DNA of 64,000 nt from Streptomyces physcomitrii (lineage in GTDB: Bacteria; Actinomycetota; Actinomycetes; Streptomycetales; Streptomycetaceae): positions 248,001-312,000 of the forward strand of contig NZ_JAAWWP010000005.1 in NCBI RefSeq assembly GCF_012273655.1, in the 5' to 3' direction. A program made the translations under genes and the position numbers. Shown piece after piece: positions 45,872 to 54,449 of this stretch (position 1 is the stretch's first letter; every line of letters begins with the position of its first letter). Under the pieces are notes generated by a model. The model was not told where the DNA came from and did no database searches. It saw only the letters and a list, made by a program, of their open reading frames with translations.

Positions 45872-46358
45872 CCTCATTCCGATCGTCAAAGATCATTTCA
45901 ACACCCTACGCAGCCACTCGACCAACAAGATCATGTGGGGCGAGGTCGTATTCTTCTATGGGACACCTATTGCGCTAGGCGGAGCTGGTATGGCGCTGAA
46001 TTGGCAAATTGGCGGAGTCGACAACATCTTGGCGGCTTTCGCCATTTTGACGGGTCTATTATTCAATCTTCTCGTATTGCTTTTTGATGTAGCCGCAAAG
46101 GCTGCACAGGGCATCGAAGGAACTAGTCCTCGGAATGTTCGCCTAAAGCTAGCCAAGCACCTACAAGCGAACGTCACGTACAGCCTTCTGGTAGCTCTCA
46201 TCGCGACATCGATTCTCGGCGTCTCAGCCGGAATGGATATCGACAAGGTAAATCGCTGGGTCAGTGGAGCCTTGCTGATTCTCCTTGCGAATTTCACTCT
46301 CAATCTACTGATGATCATGCGCCGCATCAGATCCGCATTCTTGACGTCATTCAGCTAG
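45855..46358 (+). CDS. hypothetical four-helix membrane protein, second gene of the island operon
   Basis: The 167-residue protein has four predicted membrane helices (about 28-48, 53-75, 103-125, 135-155 in this numbering) and a basic C-terminus. No known family is recognised. The TTG at 45855 is favoured because GGAGG lies 6 nt upstream; an ATG at 45864 is the alternative. The gene overlaps the 3' end of the upstream gene by 17 nt, showing tight co-expression. AT-richer composition is shared with its partner. A small membrane protein paired with a soluble protein is a frequent arrangement of abortive-infection effectors, but this is inference. Confidence 0.78.
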   Translation: MIRMIDLIPIVKDHFNTLRSHSTNKIMWGEVVFFYGTPIALGGAGMALNWQIGGVDNILAAFAILTGLLFNLLVLLFDVAAKAAQGIEGTSPRNVRLKLAKHLQANVTYSLLVALIATSILGVSAGMDIDKVNRWVSGALLILLANFTLNLLMIMRRIRSAFLTSFS

Positions 46359-47076
46359 CCGCTAGCCCTCTCCAGATCAGTCTCCTCGCCAGGTACCCGC
46401 GCTCACTCGGCTCTGGGCCGAGAACAGACGCTGATGGAGGAGGAGTTGGACGTGCAGGACGCCGTCAGTGGCATCTGAGAGCCTGATAGGTCGCTGGCGT
46501 CGGAATTCTTCGTCGACGGCAGCGACCACAGCTCCGTACGAGAACGCGGCTCGTGGACTATCTGTGAACGAGCCTGTTCCCACCGGGCGGTTGCGAGCCA
46601 TTGACCTGTGCATACTCCTGGGACCGAAAGGCCCTCCGGAGCCGTGCGCGTTTGGTCAGGCACGACACTCCCTCTGTTCCAGAGGTGAGCTACGGCCCCC
46701 ACATGATCGAAGATGACGGCGGGCGTGCTGCATGGATGGAGTCGAAGCGTCGCCTGGTCAATCCCAAGCGCCACATCGCTGCCCTACAAAACCTCGTTGT
46801 TGAAGACGACGATTGAATTTTCTCTATAACTACGACCTCATCAGCGACTCGCAGACCGTGAAGATCGTAAGAGTTCAGCAGCGCGCAGCAGGGCAGAGGA
46901 ACCGCCGACTCAAGCGCTTGGCGGCCCGGCAGCGCCACGCGGTACAGCAGCGAAGTAACAGCAACCACAGCAACTGGCCCCACCTCAGAGCGTCCCCGTC
47001 GGGCCGAAGCGCGACCTGTATGACCGTCAGCAACCGATCCACATAGAGCTACGGATCAGAAGGCAACTGGAGCACA
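46359..47076. other. intergenic region of intermediate base composition
   Basis: About 700 bp between the island operon and the phosphoribosyltransferase terminator have no supported gene. Short frames on both strands (for example around 46403-46774 minus and 46601-46816 plus) lack ribosome sites and recognisable products. The segment may be decayed element DNA. Confidence 0.55.
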
Positions 47077-47077
47077 C

Positions 47078-47107
47078 GTGAGCCCCGGAAGCTACGCCGG
47101 GGCTCAC
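47078..47107 (-). terminator. intrinsic terminator
   Basis: A perfect 11-bp stem GTGAGCCCCGG / CCGGGGCTCAC with an 8-nt loop lies 30 bp after the phosphoribosyltransferase stop. Confidence 0.88.
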
Positions 47108-47136
47108 AGTCTCAGCGGGCGATGTGGGGTGCAGGG

Positions 47137-47655
47137 TCAGAGCGCCTCGTTGTTCTGCTTGGGTGCCTCGCCTGACCTATGCACCGGAGGCAAGACGCTC
47201 CACGGAAAGTTGATCCACTCCTCGGTGCGCTTCCACACGTACTCGCACTTCACCAGCGAGTGCGCCTTCTCGTAGATGACGGCGCTGCGCACCTCGGCGA
47301 CGGTGTCCAGGCAGAAGTCGCGGACGAGCTTGAGGGTCTTGCCGGTGTCGGCGACGTCGTCGGCGATCAGCACCTTCTTGTCGGTGAAGTCGATCGCGTT
47401 GGGGACGGGCGCGAGCATGACCGGCATGTCGAGCGTGGTGCCGACCCCGGTGTAGAACTCGACGTTCACCAGATGCAGGTTCTTGCAGTCCAGCGCGTAG
47501 GCGAGCCCGCCCGCCACGAAGACGCCGCCGCGCGCGATGGACAGCACTATGTCGGGCTCGTACCCGTCGTCGGCCACGGTCTGCGCCAGCTCGCGCACCG
47601 CCTCGCCGAACCGCTCGTACGTCAGGTTCTCGCGCTGCCCGGATCCGCTCGCCAT
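47137..47655 (-). CDS. phosphoribosyltransferase domain protein
   Basis: The 172-residue type I phosphoribosyltransferase carries the PRPP loop VLIADDVADTGKTL (about 95-108) and the SIARGGVFVA block (about 38-47). The hood region (INFPWS near the C-terminus) resembles xanthine/hypoxanthine-guanine PRTases of actinobacteria. It probably salvages a purine base. The ATG at 47655 lies 13 bp downstream of dcd on the same strand, so the two nucleotide-metabolism genes form an operon. Confidence 0.88.
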   Translation of the reverse strand: MASGSGQRENLTYERFGEAVRELAQTVADDGYEPDIVLSIARGGVFVAGGLAYALDCKNLHLVNVEFYTGVGTTLDMPVMLAPVPNAIDFTDKKVLIADDVADTGKTLKLVRDFCLDTVAEVRSAVIYEKAHSLVKCEYVWKRTEEWINFPWSVLPPVHRSGEAPKQNNEAL

Positions 47656-47668
47656 GGTGAGTCCGCCC

Positions 47669-48244
47669 TCAGACCTGGGTCCGGTGGAAGTTCAGATAGG
47701 AGCGCGAGGCGGTGGGCCCGCGCTGCCCCTGGTAGCGGGAGCCGTAGCGCTCGGAACCGTAGGGGAACTCGGCGGGCGAGCTGAGCCTGAACATGCACAG
47801 CTGCCCGATCTTCATCCCCGGCCACAACTTGATCGGCAGGGTCGCGAGATTGGACAGCTCCAGGGTGACGTGCCCGGAGAACCCCGGGTCGATGAACCCG
47901 GCGGTCGAGTGCGTCACCAGACCGAGCCGCCCCAGCGAGCTCTTGCCCTCCAGGCGGGAGGCGAGATCCTCGGGGAGCGTGATCTCCTCGTAGGTGGAGG
48001 CGAGCACGAACTCACCGGGGTGCAGGATGAACGCGTCGTCCCCCTCCGGCTCCACCATTCGCGTCAGGTCGACCTGCTCCGCGGAGGGGTCGATATGCGG
48101 ATAGCGGTGGTTCTCGAACACCCGGAAGTAGCGGTCGAGCCGCACATCGATGCTCGACGGCTGCACCATCGACTCCTCGAACGGGTCGATGCGCACCCGT
48201 CCGGCGTCGATCTCGGCCCGGAGATCCTTGTCAGAGAGAAGCAC
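47669..48244 (-). CDS. dcd: dCTP deaminase
   Basis: The 191-residue enzyme is full length for the family. It carries SSIDVRLD (about 29-36), the active-site block [20 protein letters not shown] (about 103-122) with the catalytic Glu nearby, and a C-terminal [11 protein letters not shown]. It deaminates dCTP to dUTP. The GTG at 48244 gives the conserved LLSDKDL N-terminus; the frame stays open to 48505 as high-GC shadow. Co-transcribed with the phosphoribosyltransferase. Neighbouring a tRNA-Gly is typical of Streptomyces. Confidence 0.96.
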   Translation of the reverse strand: MLLSDKDLRAEIDAGRVRIDPFEESMVQPSSIDVRLDRYFRVFENHRYPHIDPSAEQVDLTRMVEPEGDDAFILHPGEFVLASTYEEITLPEDLASRLEGKSSLGRLGLVTHSTAGFIDPGFSGHVTLELSNLATLPIKLWPGMKIGQLCMFRLSSPAEFPYGSERYGSRYQGQRGPTASRSYLNFHRTQV

Positions 48245-48422
48245 GCCCCGAGGATACGCAGTGGTCGGCGTCCGGCTACAACACGGGCGGGGGAGCCGGG
48301 GGGCGGTGCGAGCTGCGGGGCAGCTCGTCTGCCGGCCGTGCGCGCCCCTCCCCCGAGCCCGGTCTCGGTGCGCCCCAGCCGGGGCCCGCGGGCAACTGGC
48401 GCCCGCGCGGCCCCGGTTGGCC

Positions 48423-48617
48423 TCAGCGCTCGCCCTCCGCGGATCCCGCGGCGGCGGACCGCGCGGGAGCGGACCCCACCGGCACGGCATGCCGCAGCCG
48501 GGCACACTGCGGGCAGCGGATCAGCCGGGCGGGGCCGAGCCGCCCCGCCTGCTGCATCGGGAACGAAGTGGTACTGAACACGTGCCCCTCGGCACAGCGG
48601 ACGACGGTGCGCTCCAT
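48423..48617 (-). CDS. small zinc-ribbon-like hypothetical protein
   Basis: The 64-residue protein has one Cys/His pair at the start (VRCAEGH) and a CPQCARLR motif near residue 35, which could bind zinc, and then an Ala/Ser-rich tail. The ATG at 48617 follows AAGGAC. The gene lies just upstream of dcd. The function is unknown, but its length and motif pattern look genuine. Confidence 0.65.
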   Translation of the reverse strand: MERTVVRCAEGHVFSTTSFPMQQAGRLGPARLIRCPQCARLRHAVPVGSAPARSAAAGSAEGER

Positions 48618-48958
48618 CAAGTCCTTGGTTTCCCTTCCCCAGAGCCGCGAACTGACTTCAGGAAAGCCACGTTACGGGATCAAAGGGACGCCCTTCCAGG
48701 CGCCTCCCCACCCCCGGAACAACACTCCCCCGACTCCCCAACGCCCCCCGCCGGCACCCCGAAACCACCCGCCACCGTACGCCCCGGCCCCCACCACCCG
48801 CACTCACGACACCCGGGGCCGGCCCCGCCCGGGAACAACCCCGGCGACAAGCCCGGCAACAGGCCCGGTAACAACAGAGAGGCCCCACGACTCGAACGCC
48901 GGGGGCCTGAGATGGGGTAGAGTACGAACGGCTCGCCAGTCGATCTTCGGCGAGCTAC

Positions 48959-49032
48959 GCGGGTGTAGTTTAATGGTAGAACATCAGCTTCCCAAGCTGA
49001 GAGCGCGAGTTCGATTCTCGTCACCCGCTCCA
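48959..49032 (+). tRNA. tRNA-Gly (anticodon CCC)
   Basis: A complete cloverleaf is visible. The acceptor is GCGGGTG/CACCCGC, the anticodon stem TCAGC/GCTGA encloses TTCCCAA (anticodon CCC), and the T-arm is GAGTTCGATTCTC. CCA is encoded. A terminator hairpin follows immediately. Its 3' end is a plausible integration site for the downstream element. Confidence 0.97.
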
Positions 49033-49037
49033 TCGTG

Positions 49038-49064
49038 AAGCCCCAGGCCAGCAGCCTGGGGCTT
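49038..49064 (+). terminator. terminator after tRNA-Gly
   Basis: AAGCCCCAGGC / GCCTGGGGCTT, a perfect 11-bp stem with a 5-nt loop, begins 6 nt after the CCA end. Confidence 0.88.
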
Positions 49065-49196
49065 ATGTGTTGTCTAGTCCAATTCGGGAGCGGCGTGCCC
49101 TCCGCGTGCCCTAAGTCGCAGCGAAACGACCATCAAGGGCGGCACCCAGGGCCCACCTGAGCAGCCCGCCCTCCGCATGTCTCGAATGGCGAGACG

Positions 49197-49256
49197 TATT
49201 TTGCGTGACCTACGCCACAGCACTCAGCGCTGCAGTGAAGTCGCTTACGCAAAATA
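49197..49256. repeat. nested inverted repeat
   Basis: TATTTTGCGT (49197-49206) is perfectly inverted at 49247-49256, around an inner palindrome CAGCGCTG (49225-49232). The 49033-49523 stretch has no supported gene otherwise; another small dyad TCTCG-N5-CGAGA lies at 49180-49194. Confidence 0.7.
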
Positions 49257-49523
49257 TGAGTTCACAAGTGATGTCCGCAGACCACGATGCCGACGCGAGC
49301 CCAGAAGGCTGGCAACCGCTCTCCCGGCCAACCCCGGGGTGCCCTCTGTCTGTTCAGGAACAACGCGCCAGCGGCCGCACGCAAGATGCTCTGGGCGCGA
49401 CTCACGGCCACGGCATCCAGTCCGATGCCGTTGCTGCAGCAGGGACGCACGGCTCACCGAGCAGCTTTCGGGTCTACGAACCGCGACGGGCCTGCCAACC
49501 AATCGGCATGGAGTCCCAATCCG

Positions 49524-50003
49524 TTATGCGTGTACCGCATCCGGTAGCACTCGACGAAGTGCGCTACCCACGGCCGGGTCAGCTTCTGACACCTGGCGCA
49601 GGTCAACACTGTTCATATATCGATAGCTCTGCGGCGGGTGGAAGGTTCCCGCCGCACGCAGCGCGCTGAGACTCACCGGCTTGTCGAAGGACAGGGGGTC
49701 CTCCAAGGTCAGGCCGCTCGCTTGGGCGGCGCCGTCCATGTAGACGTCGTACTCGCGCCGAGTGATCCCTGTCTGCGCACGATGCGCCGACCAGACCTCC
49801 TTGGGGGAGGCCACATGGACGGACGCGATGCGCGCCATACCCACCAGGGCCATGGTTGGCGTCGTCGCGTACAGCAGGACGGGCGTTCCGGGAGGAGCGG
49901 CGACGCGTTGACGGCGGACCTCCACCGTCTTGCTGCCGGCCAGGATCGCGTTGGCGAAGCGAGGGTGGACGGACAGCAGCATCGCGCGTTCCGGATCGTT
50001 CAC
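49524..50003 (-). CDS. ASCH/PUA-like domain protein
   Basis: The 159-residue protein begins with a typical ASCH segment: LLSVHPRFANAILAGSKTVEVR, then LLYATTPTMALVGMARI. ASCH domains have a PUA-like fold and bind RNA or act as small hydrolases. The start ATG at 50003 overlaps the stop of the upstream GNAT-PIN fusion gene by 4 nt (ATGA), so the two proteins are made together. The role is unknown; a joint RNA-directed function with the upstream protein is inference. Confidence 0.8.
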   Translation of the reverse strand: MNDPERAMLLSVHPRFANAILAGSKTVEVRRQRVAAPPGTPVLLYATTPTMALVGMARIASVHVASPKEVWSAHRAQTGITRREYDVYMDGAAQASGLTLEDPLSFDKPVSLSALRAAGTFHPPQSYRYMNSVDLRQVSEADPAVGSALRRVLPDAVHA

Positions 50004-52057
50004 GTCGTTCGGTGCCCCTCTTGATAGACCGCCTGGAACAGCTCGTTGCTGATCTTCGACAGCGAGATCAGCGACAACCGTAGCCCCAGCTCCCCGGCCC
50101 TGTAGTTCAATCGCCGCAGCGTCACCGGCTTGGGGAAGATCTCCGTGTCCGAGAACCGCAGAGCCATGGCCCGACCGGAGACATCGGCAGCCTTCTGAAC
50201 CTCTGCTCGACCATATACGCCCAGGTGTTCGAATTTCGAGAAGAGGGCATCAGGTGTGTCGATCAGCACCTCGTCGAGCCGGGAACACCCGACCACCATC
50301 TGCCCCTCTGCGCCGGATGTCCCCTTGCTGACGTACCAGAGAAGTCTGGCGGGGACGCTCTCACCGCGGTGCCCGGAGGAGCGGTAGTAGACGTGCTCCC
50401 GGCTGATGCCCAAAGCCTCGCTCCGCGGAATCAGCATGGCCGGCACGTTGAAGAGCTCGGTGGACCAACGCGGATCAATGGGCACAAGGAACGAGGGCAA
50501 CTCGGAGTCGATCACTTTCACCGGCCACCAAGCTCGCTCCACCAGAGCCGCCACTTCGGCCGGCATGCCGCTCTGCAGGTCGGTCGCCTCCGCGTTCAAC
50601 TCGCGCGCAAGCTCACCCGCCACGGCCTCGACCTCGGCAGCCGTGCCGCAGACGTCTACCAGGAGAGCCACGAGCATGCCGTCCCGCTCCAAGAAGCCGT
50701 CCTCACCGGCCGCTGAACGAGCAGCAGGGGAAAGATGGGGATCCTGGATACTGACGATTTCCGCCCCGCATTCGCGGCCAAGTCGTTTGACCAGGAAAAG
50801 GAGTTGCCTGGCAAGGGACTCCTCCAGGAGATGAGCAGCAGTACGGAGGATGGGAACCAACAGCGTTCTCCCGTCCAGGACCCAGGCGTAGAGGGCGACC
50901 GGGCGTCCCTGGCCGTCTCGCAACAACTCACGACGCCATGCAACCCTGTCGCCGTTCAGGGACCGCAGACGCTCGGCGAAGGCGGATCCGCTCTCATCTC
51001 CTGACTGCGGGAAGAAGGCGACCAGCTCATCCTCCGACCCGGGAGTCAGCTCGCTGGACCGGAACTCCGTACCCATGAGGTCTGCTGGACGGTAGACCTG
51101 AGCTTGTCGCAGCTCATCTACGTGCAGCGTCACGGCGGAAGGCGCAACGACACGAACACGTGCGACGTCCCAGGCCACGTCGGCCAGACTGGCCAGCAAT
51201 GGATCACGAGTCACCAGGACCTGCAGACCGGCACATGAGGTCTCGGCCACGTACTGGAGGCGGAGCTGGAGATCACCAGCGGAAGCAGGATCCGGTAAGG
51301 CGTCCAGCGCGGCCTGCAGCAGTTCACCGCATCGCGCGTCCACGGCAGCGGCATCCGGAGCAAGCTTGCGCAGGCCCGACAGAGCCGCGCGCTGATGCTG
51401 ACGTTCTGCCGTATCCGAGATGTCCCGGAGTTGCTGGAACAGTTGCGGGGTATAGGCGAGTTCGACAAGATCCGTCATCCAGCCCGCTTCAAGGGCACGC
51501 GATTCCTCTGCACCGCTCGTGTCGACGCGAGCGCGTAGGTCGGCGAATACGCCATGGTCGACGGTCACAACGAGGAGCGCGTCGCTTTCCATCTCCGTGA
51601 ACAGGTCCGGATGACCGAGGTCCAGCCACCAGCCGTCCAAGATCTCACCGTCACGACCACGCCCGCGAACCTCGCCTTGCGGGACGAACCCCAGCTTCCG
51701 CCACATCCCGCTGAGTTCATAGTCCCGTCGGCACTTGGCCTTGATCCCGAGCCGATGTGAATACCGCTCCTTGATGCTCTCCACCAGTTGGCGACCGATA
51801 CCCCGTCCGCGCTGTTCTTCTGCCACACACAGATGGGCGAGGCGAATGTGAGCACTCCTCTTCGGTAATCCGAAGAGGGCATAGCCGATCACTTCACCCG
51901 CTTCTACAGCAGCCAGGAGACCGCCGTCCTCGGCCGCCTTGCGGTAGGCAGGTGGCGCCAGGAGCCCGAGCCACTTGGTGTAGCGGTTGCCCAAAGCTAT
52001 GGCCTTGTCGACCAGCCCGTCTTGCGCGGGCGAAACGAGTACCAGCTTGATCGCCAT
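50000..52057 (-). CDS. multidomain GNAT acetyltransferase - PIN - PUA-like fusion protein
   Basis: The 685-residue protein starts with a GNAT domain (1-150; acetyl-CoA loop EEQRGRGIGRQLVESI near 88-103). A PIN-like RNase domain follows (about 160-310) with acidic residues in VTVDHGVFADL and LVTRDPLLASL. A middle region of about 130 residues includes a second acetyltransferase-like LRDGQGRPVALYAWVLD segment. The C-terminal part (about 540-670) has a PUA/EVE/ASCH-like look (LLWYVSKG...GQMVVGCSRL...LGVYGRAEV). The ATG at 52057 follows GGGAGGGG. The combination with a coupled ASCH protein on an integrative element suggests an RNA-modifying or toxin-like cargo system. Confidence 0.78.
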   Translation of the reverse strand: MAIKLVLVSPAQDGLVDKAIALGNRYTKWLGLLAPPAYRKAAEDGGLLAAVEAGEVIGYALFGLPKRSAHIRLAHLCVAEEQRGRGIGRQLVESIKERYSHRLGIKAKCRRDYELSGMWRKLGFVPQGEVRGRGRDGEILDGWWLDLGHPDLFTEMESDALLVVTVDHGVFADLRARVDTSGAEESRALEAGWMTDLVELAYTPQLFQQLRDISDTAERQHQRAALSGLRKLAPDAAAVDARCGELLQAALDALPDPASAGDLQLRLQYVAETSCAGLQVLVTRDPLLASLADVAWDVARVRVVAPSAVTLHVDELRQAQVYRPADLMGTEFRSSELTPGSEDELVAFFPQSGDESGSAFAERLRSLNGDRVAWRRELLRDGQGRPVALYAWVLDGRTLLVPILRTAAHLLEESLARQLLFLVKRLGRECGAEIVSIQDPHLSPAARSAAGEDGFLERDGMLVALLVDVCGTAAEVEAVAGELARELNAEATDLQSGMPAEVAALVERAWWPVKVIDSELPSFLVPIDPRWSTELFNVPAMLIPRSEALGISREHVYYRSSGHRGESVPARLLWYVSKGTSGAEGQMVVGCSRLDEVLIDTPDALFSKFEHLGVYGRAEVQKAADVSGRAMALRFSDTEIFPKPVTLRRLNYRAGELGLRLSLISLSKISNELFQAVYQEGHRTT

Positions 52058-52216
52058 TGCTTCCCCTCCCAGCGGCACCGGGCGCAGTCGGACGCAACTG
52101 CCCTGTCGCACCTATGCGAGAAGCTGATCTCACGGACGGTCGGCACTCAAGGGGGCACAAGGGGCGCACGGTGCTCCGACCACTGCTGCTCCGGCCGGTC
52201 GACACGCAGGGGAAGG

Positions 52217-53368
52217 CTAAGCCTCTGCGCCCCGCCGACGGTCGGCCGCCGATTCATGCCTTTCCTGACGCACCTCAGCATCGATCCCCTGCGCCAACTT
52301 CCGCTGGTGCCTCACCGTCGAGTGCTGGTAGATCAGCTGCGCCCGCTCTGAGGAGTGGCCGGCGCGGACCATGAGGTCCTTGAGTTTGGCGCCGGTGTCG
52401 GCGGCGAGGGTGTTGCCGGTGTGGCGGAGGTCGTAGAAGCGGAAGTTGTCCGGCATGCCGACCTTCGCTCGGGCTTTGCGCCACTTGCGGCCGAAGGTCG
52501 AGCGGCGAAAGGGGGCGCCTTTTTCGCCGACGAAGAGCAGGCCGTCCGGCCCCTTCTCCGCGAACCAGCGCAGGTGTCGGCGCAGTTCCGGGAGAAGGAA
52601 GTCGGGCAGGTAGACGGTGCGCTTGCCCGCTCGTGTCTTGGGGTCGCCGGTGACCCGCTTGCCATTGGTGAGCTCCGGGGACGCGAGCGTGATCCGCAGC
52701 GAGCACTCGTCGAGGTCGACGCTGTGGCGGCGCAGTTCGGCCAGTTCCTCCGGGCGGAGGGAGGCGAAGGCGCCGAGCAGGACCATCAGGCGCCAGCGGG
52801 GGCCCATGGCGTCCGCGAGGTCGAAGACCTGGGCGATGGTGGCGGTGGGCCGTTCGTCGGCCTCCTCTTTGCCCGCACCCTTGATCCGGCAGGGATTGGT
52901 CCGCAGGAGTTCGTCGTCGACCGCCGTCTGAAGGATCGCCTTCAGGAGCCGGTACGACTTGGCGACGGTGGTGGCGCCGGTGGCCTTCAGACGGTCGGCT
53001 CGCCAGGTGCGGACCGCGGGTGGTGTGATCGCGTCGAGGTCCTTGCCGCCGAAGGTCGGCAGGATGTGGAGCCGAAGAAGGCCGTCGTAGCGGTCGAGCG
53101 TGGTCGGGGCCAGGCCTCGTTCTGTCGTCCAACGGCGGGCGTACTCCTCGAAGTTCACTGCTCCGGCGTCGGGGTCGCGCCAGTGGTCGCGCTCGATGTC
53201 GGCGCGGGTGAGGTTGAGCCACTCCTGGGCTTCGGACTTGGTCTCGAACGTCTCCGGCGCGGTGTAACGCTGTCCATCGGGGCCGATGTAGCGGGCCTGC
53301 CACCGACCGGACGGAAGCTTGCGGGTCGTGCCGAACTCACGTCGCCGCTGAGGCTTGCGCCCTGCCAT
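52217..53368 (-). CDS. int: tyrosine site-specific integrase
   Basis: The 383-residue phage-type integrase has an N-terminal arm-binding domain (ARYIGPDGQRYTAPETFETK in part: DGQRYTAPETF), a core-binding SAM-like domain (about 65-160) and a catalytic domain. Visible catalytic motifs are the first Arg in SLRPEELAEL, DLRHTGNTLAADTG (His-x-x-Arg region) and GHSSERAQLIYQHS with the nucleophile Tyr. The ATG at 53368 overlaps the stop of the excisionase gene by 1 nt; a TTG 3 nt upstream is in frame. The 52058-52216 spacer downstream of its stop has no gene and may hold attachment DNA. Confidence 0.95.
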   Translation of the reverse strand: MAGRKPQRRREFGTTRKLPSGRWQARYIGPDGQRYTAPETFETKSEAQEWLNLTRADIERDHWRDPDAGAVNFEEYARRWTTERGLAPTTLDRYDGLLRLHILPTFGGKDLDAITPPAVRTWRADRLKATGATTVAKSYRLLKAILQTAVDDELLRTNPCRIKGAGKEEADERPTATIAQVFDLADAMGPRWRLMVLLGAFASLRPEELAELRRHSVDLDECSLRITLASPELTNGKRVTGDPKTRAGKRTVYLPDFLLPELRRHLRWFAEKGPDGLLFVGEKGAPFRRSTFGRKWRKARAKVGMPDNFRFYDLRHTGNTLAADTGAKLKDLMVRAGHSSERAQLIYQHSTVRHQRKLAQGIDAEVRQERHESAADRRRGAEA

Positions 53369-53580
53369 CAAGCCGCCTTTCCGTAGCGGCGGCGGACACG
53401 GCGAACCGGTTCGACGGTGCGCGCCTCGACGTACTCGGCGACCGCGCTCTCGGGGATACGGACCGGGCGACCGAGCTTGACGTAGCGGATGCGGCGTTCG
53501 GCGATCAGGCGGCGGACGAAGCGTTCACCTGTGCCGAGAAGTTCGCCGGCCTCGGCGACGGTGAGGAGGCGATCAGCCAT
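53368..53580 (-). CDS. xis: excisionase-type helix-turn-helix protein
   Basis: The 70-residue protein is a winged-helix MerR/Xis-type DNA-binding protein: LLTVAEAGELLGTGERFVRR followed by IRYVKLGRPVRIPESAVAEY. It has a basic C-terminus. It lies immediately upstream of int and overlaps its start, the classical xis-int arrangement that controls excision direction. Confidence 0.92.
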   Translation of the reverse strand: MADRLLTVAEAGELLGTGERFVRRLIAERRIRYVKLGRPVRIPESAVAEYVEARTVEPVRRVRRRYGKAA

Positions 53581-53714
53581 GGGCGGTCGCCTTCTTCGCG
53601 TGGCGCTTGGGGTCGTTGAGAACAGGGGGTATTGCGAGGTCGTGCAAGGGTGGTGGGTCCTTTGTCCGGCAAGGCGGTTCGGGGGGCAGGCAGTGGTCCG
53701 AGGCGAGCGGTCCT

Positions 53715-53972
53715 CTAGGCGCCGTGGCCCTCTTGGAGGAGTGCCAGCGGAGGCACCTGCAAAGCTCGGGCGAGGGCGACGAGGTCGTCGATGTCGCAGC
53801 GGCGCTGGGCGCGTTCGATGCGGGACAGCATCGTGTTCGACATCGGACGGCCGAGGGCGGTGACGCGAGCGGCGAGCTCGCGCTGGGCGAGACCGTGTTC
53901 GGCGCGGAGGATTTCGATAGCACGAGCGGTTCGCATTCCGGCCGTACCTATTTCCAGGGGTCGTGTTGCCAT
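53715..53972 (-). CDS. XRE-family repressor-like protein
   Basis: The 85-residue protein has an HTH_XRE fold: RAIEILRAEHGLAQRELAARV, then MSNTMLSRIERAQRRCDIDD. It ends shortly after the HTH, as small phage-type repressors do. The ATG at 53972 lies only 2 nt from AGGAG, so the exact start is uncertain; an ATG at the MRTARA position is the alternative. An 8-bp inverted repeat (53996-54016) sits 24 bp upstream, probably its own operator, and the divergent spacer leads to the replication-type gene. Confidence 0.85.
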   Translation of the reverse strand: MATRPLEIGTAGMRTARAIEILRAEHGLAQRELAARVTALGRPMSNTMLSRIERAQRRCDIDDLVALARALQVPPLALLQEGHGA

Positions 53973-53995
53973 GGCTCCTATTGGTAACTCGAATT

Positions 53996-54016
53996 CGCCG
54001 GTTTGGGTAACCGGCG
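53996..54016. promoter_or_regulatory. inverted repeat, probable XRE operator
   Basis: CGCCGGTT-TGGGT-AACCGGCG is a perfect 8-bp inverted repeat 24 bp upstream of the XRE gene start, in the divergent region (53973-54449) between it and the HTH replication gene. That region is otherwise gene-free. Confidence 0.65.
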
Positions 54017-54449
54017 ATCGTCGGTTATGTTGCGCGAGGGAAGTCGCGGCTGGGCGAGGTTTCGGGGCGTCCGGCGGGTGATGGCCGAGACAGCCGCAGA
54101 GACGCTCTGAAGTACGGTGTTGTGTTGTAGCTTGCGCGCCGGAGGCGGTCAACAGCCTTCCCGTGTGATCTGTCTGGCTCGGCCTCGAGGGCAGCCATTT
54201 CGGCAACAGGCAATCCGGCATTACCCTTTTGCGAGCGCCTCGGGGTACGTGTTCGCCGTCAGCTGTCTGATTTCTCGGCGGAATGCTGGACTTCTGCGGC
54301 GCCGGTGTGGCTGTCTTGGCCGGACGAAGCCACCAGCCTCCTGCACCATGCCCGTGGAATTCGGGCCGAGGCTGAGCCGTACCGCCTCCTGCGCGCTGCC
54401 CCACGAGGGCCCGCACTCCTGCCCGACCTCACCTCGGAGCCGCCACCCC

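Noticed and set aside
46359..47076. Small genes downstream of the island operon
   Set aside because: Frames on both strands lack ribosome sites, show no recognisable motif and overlap each other.
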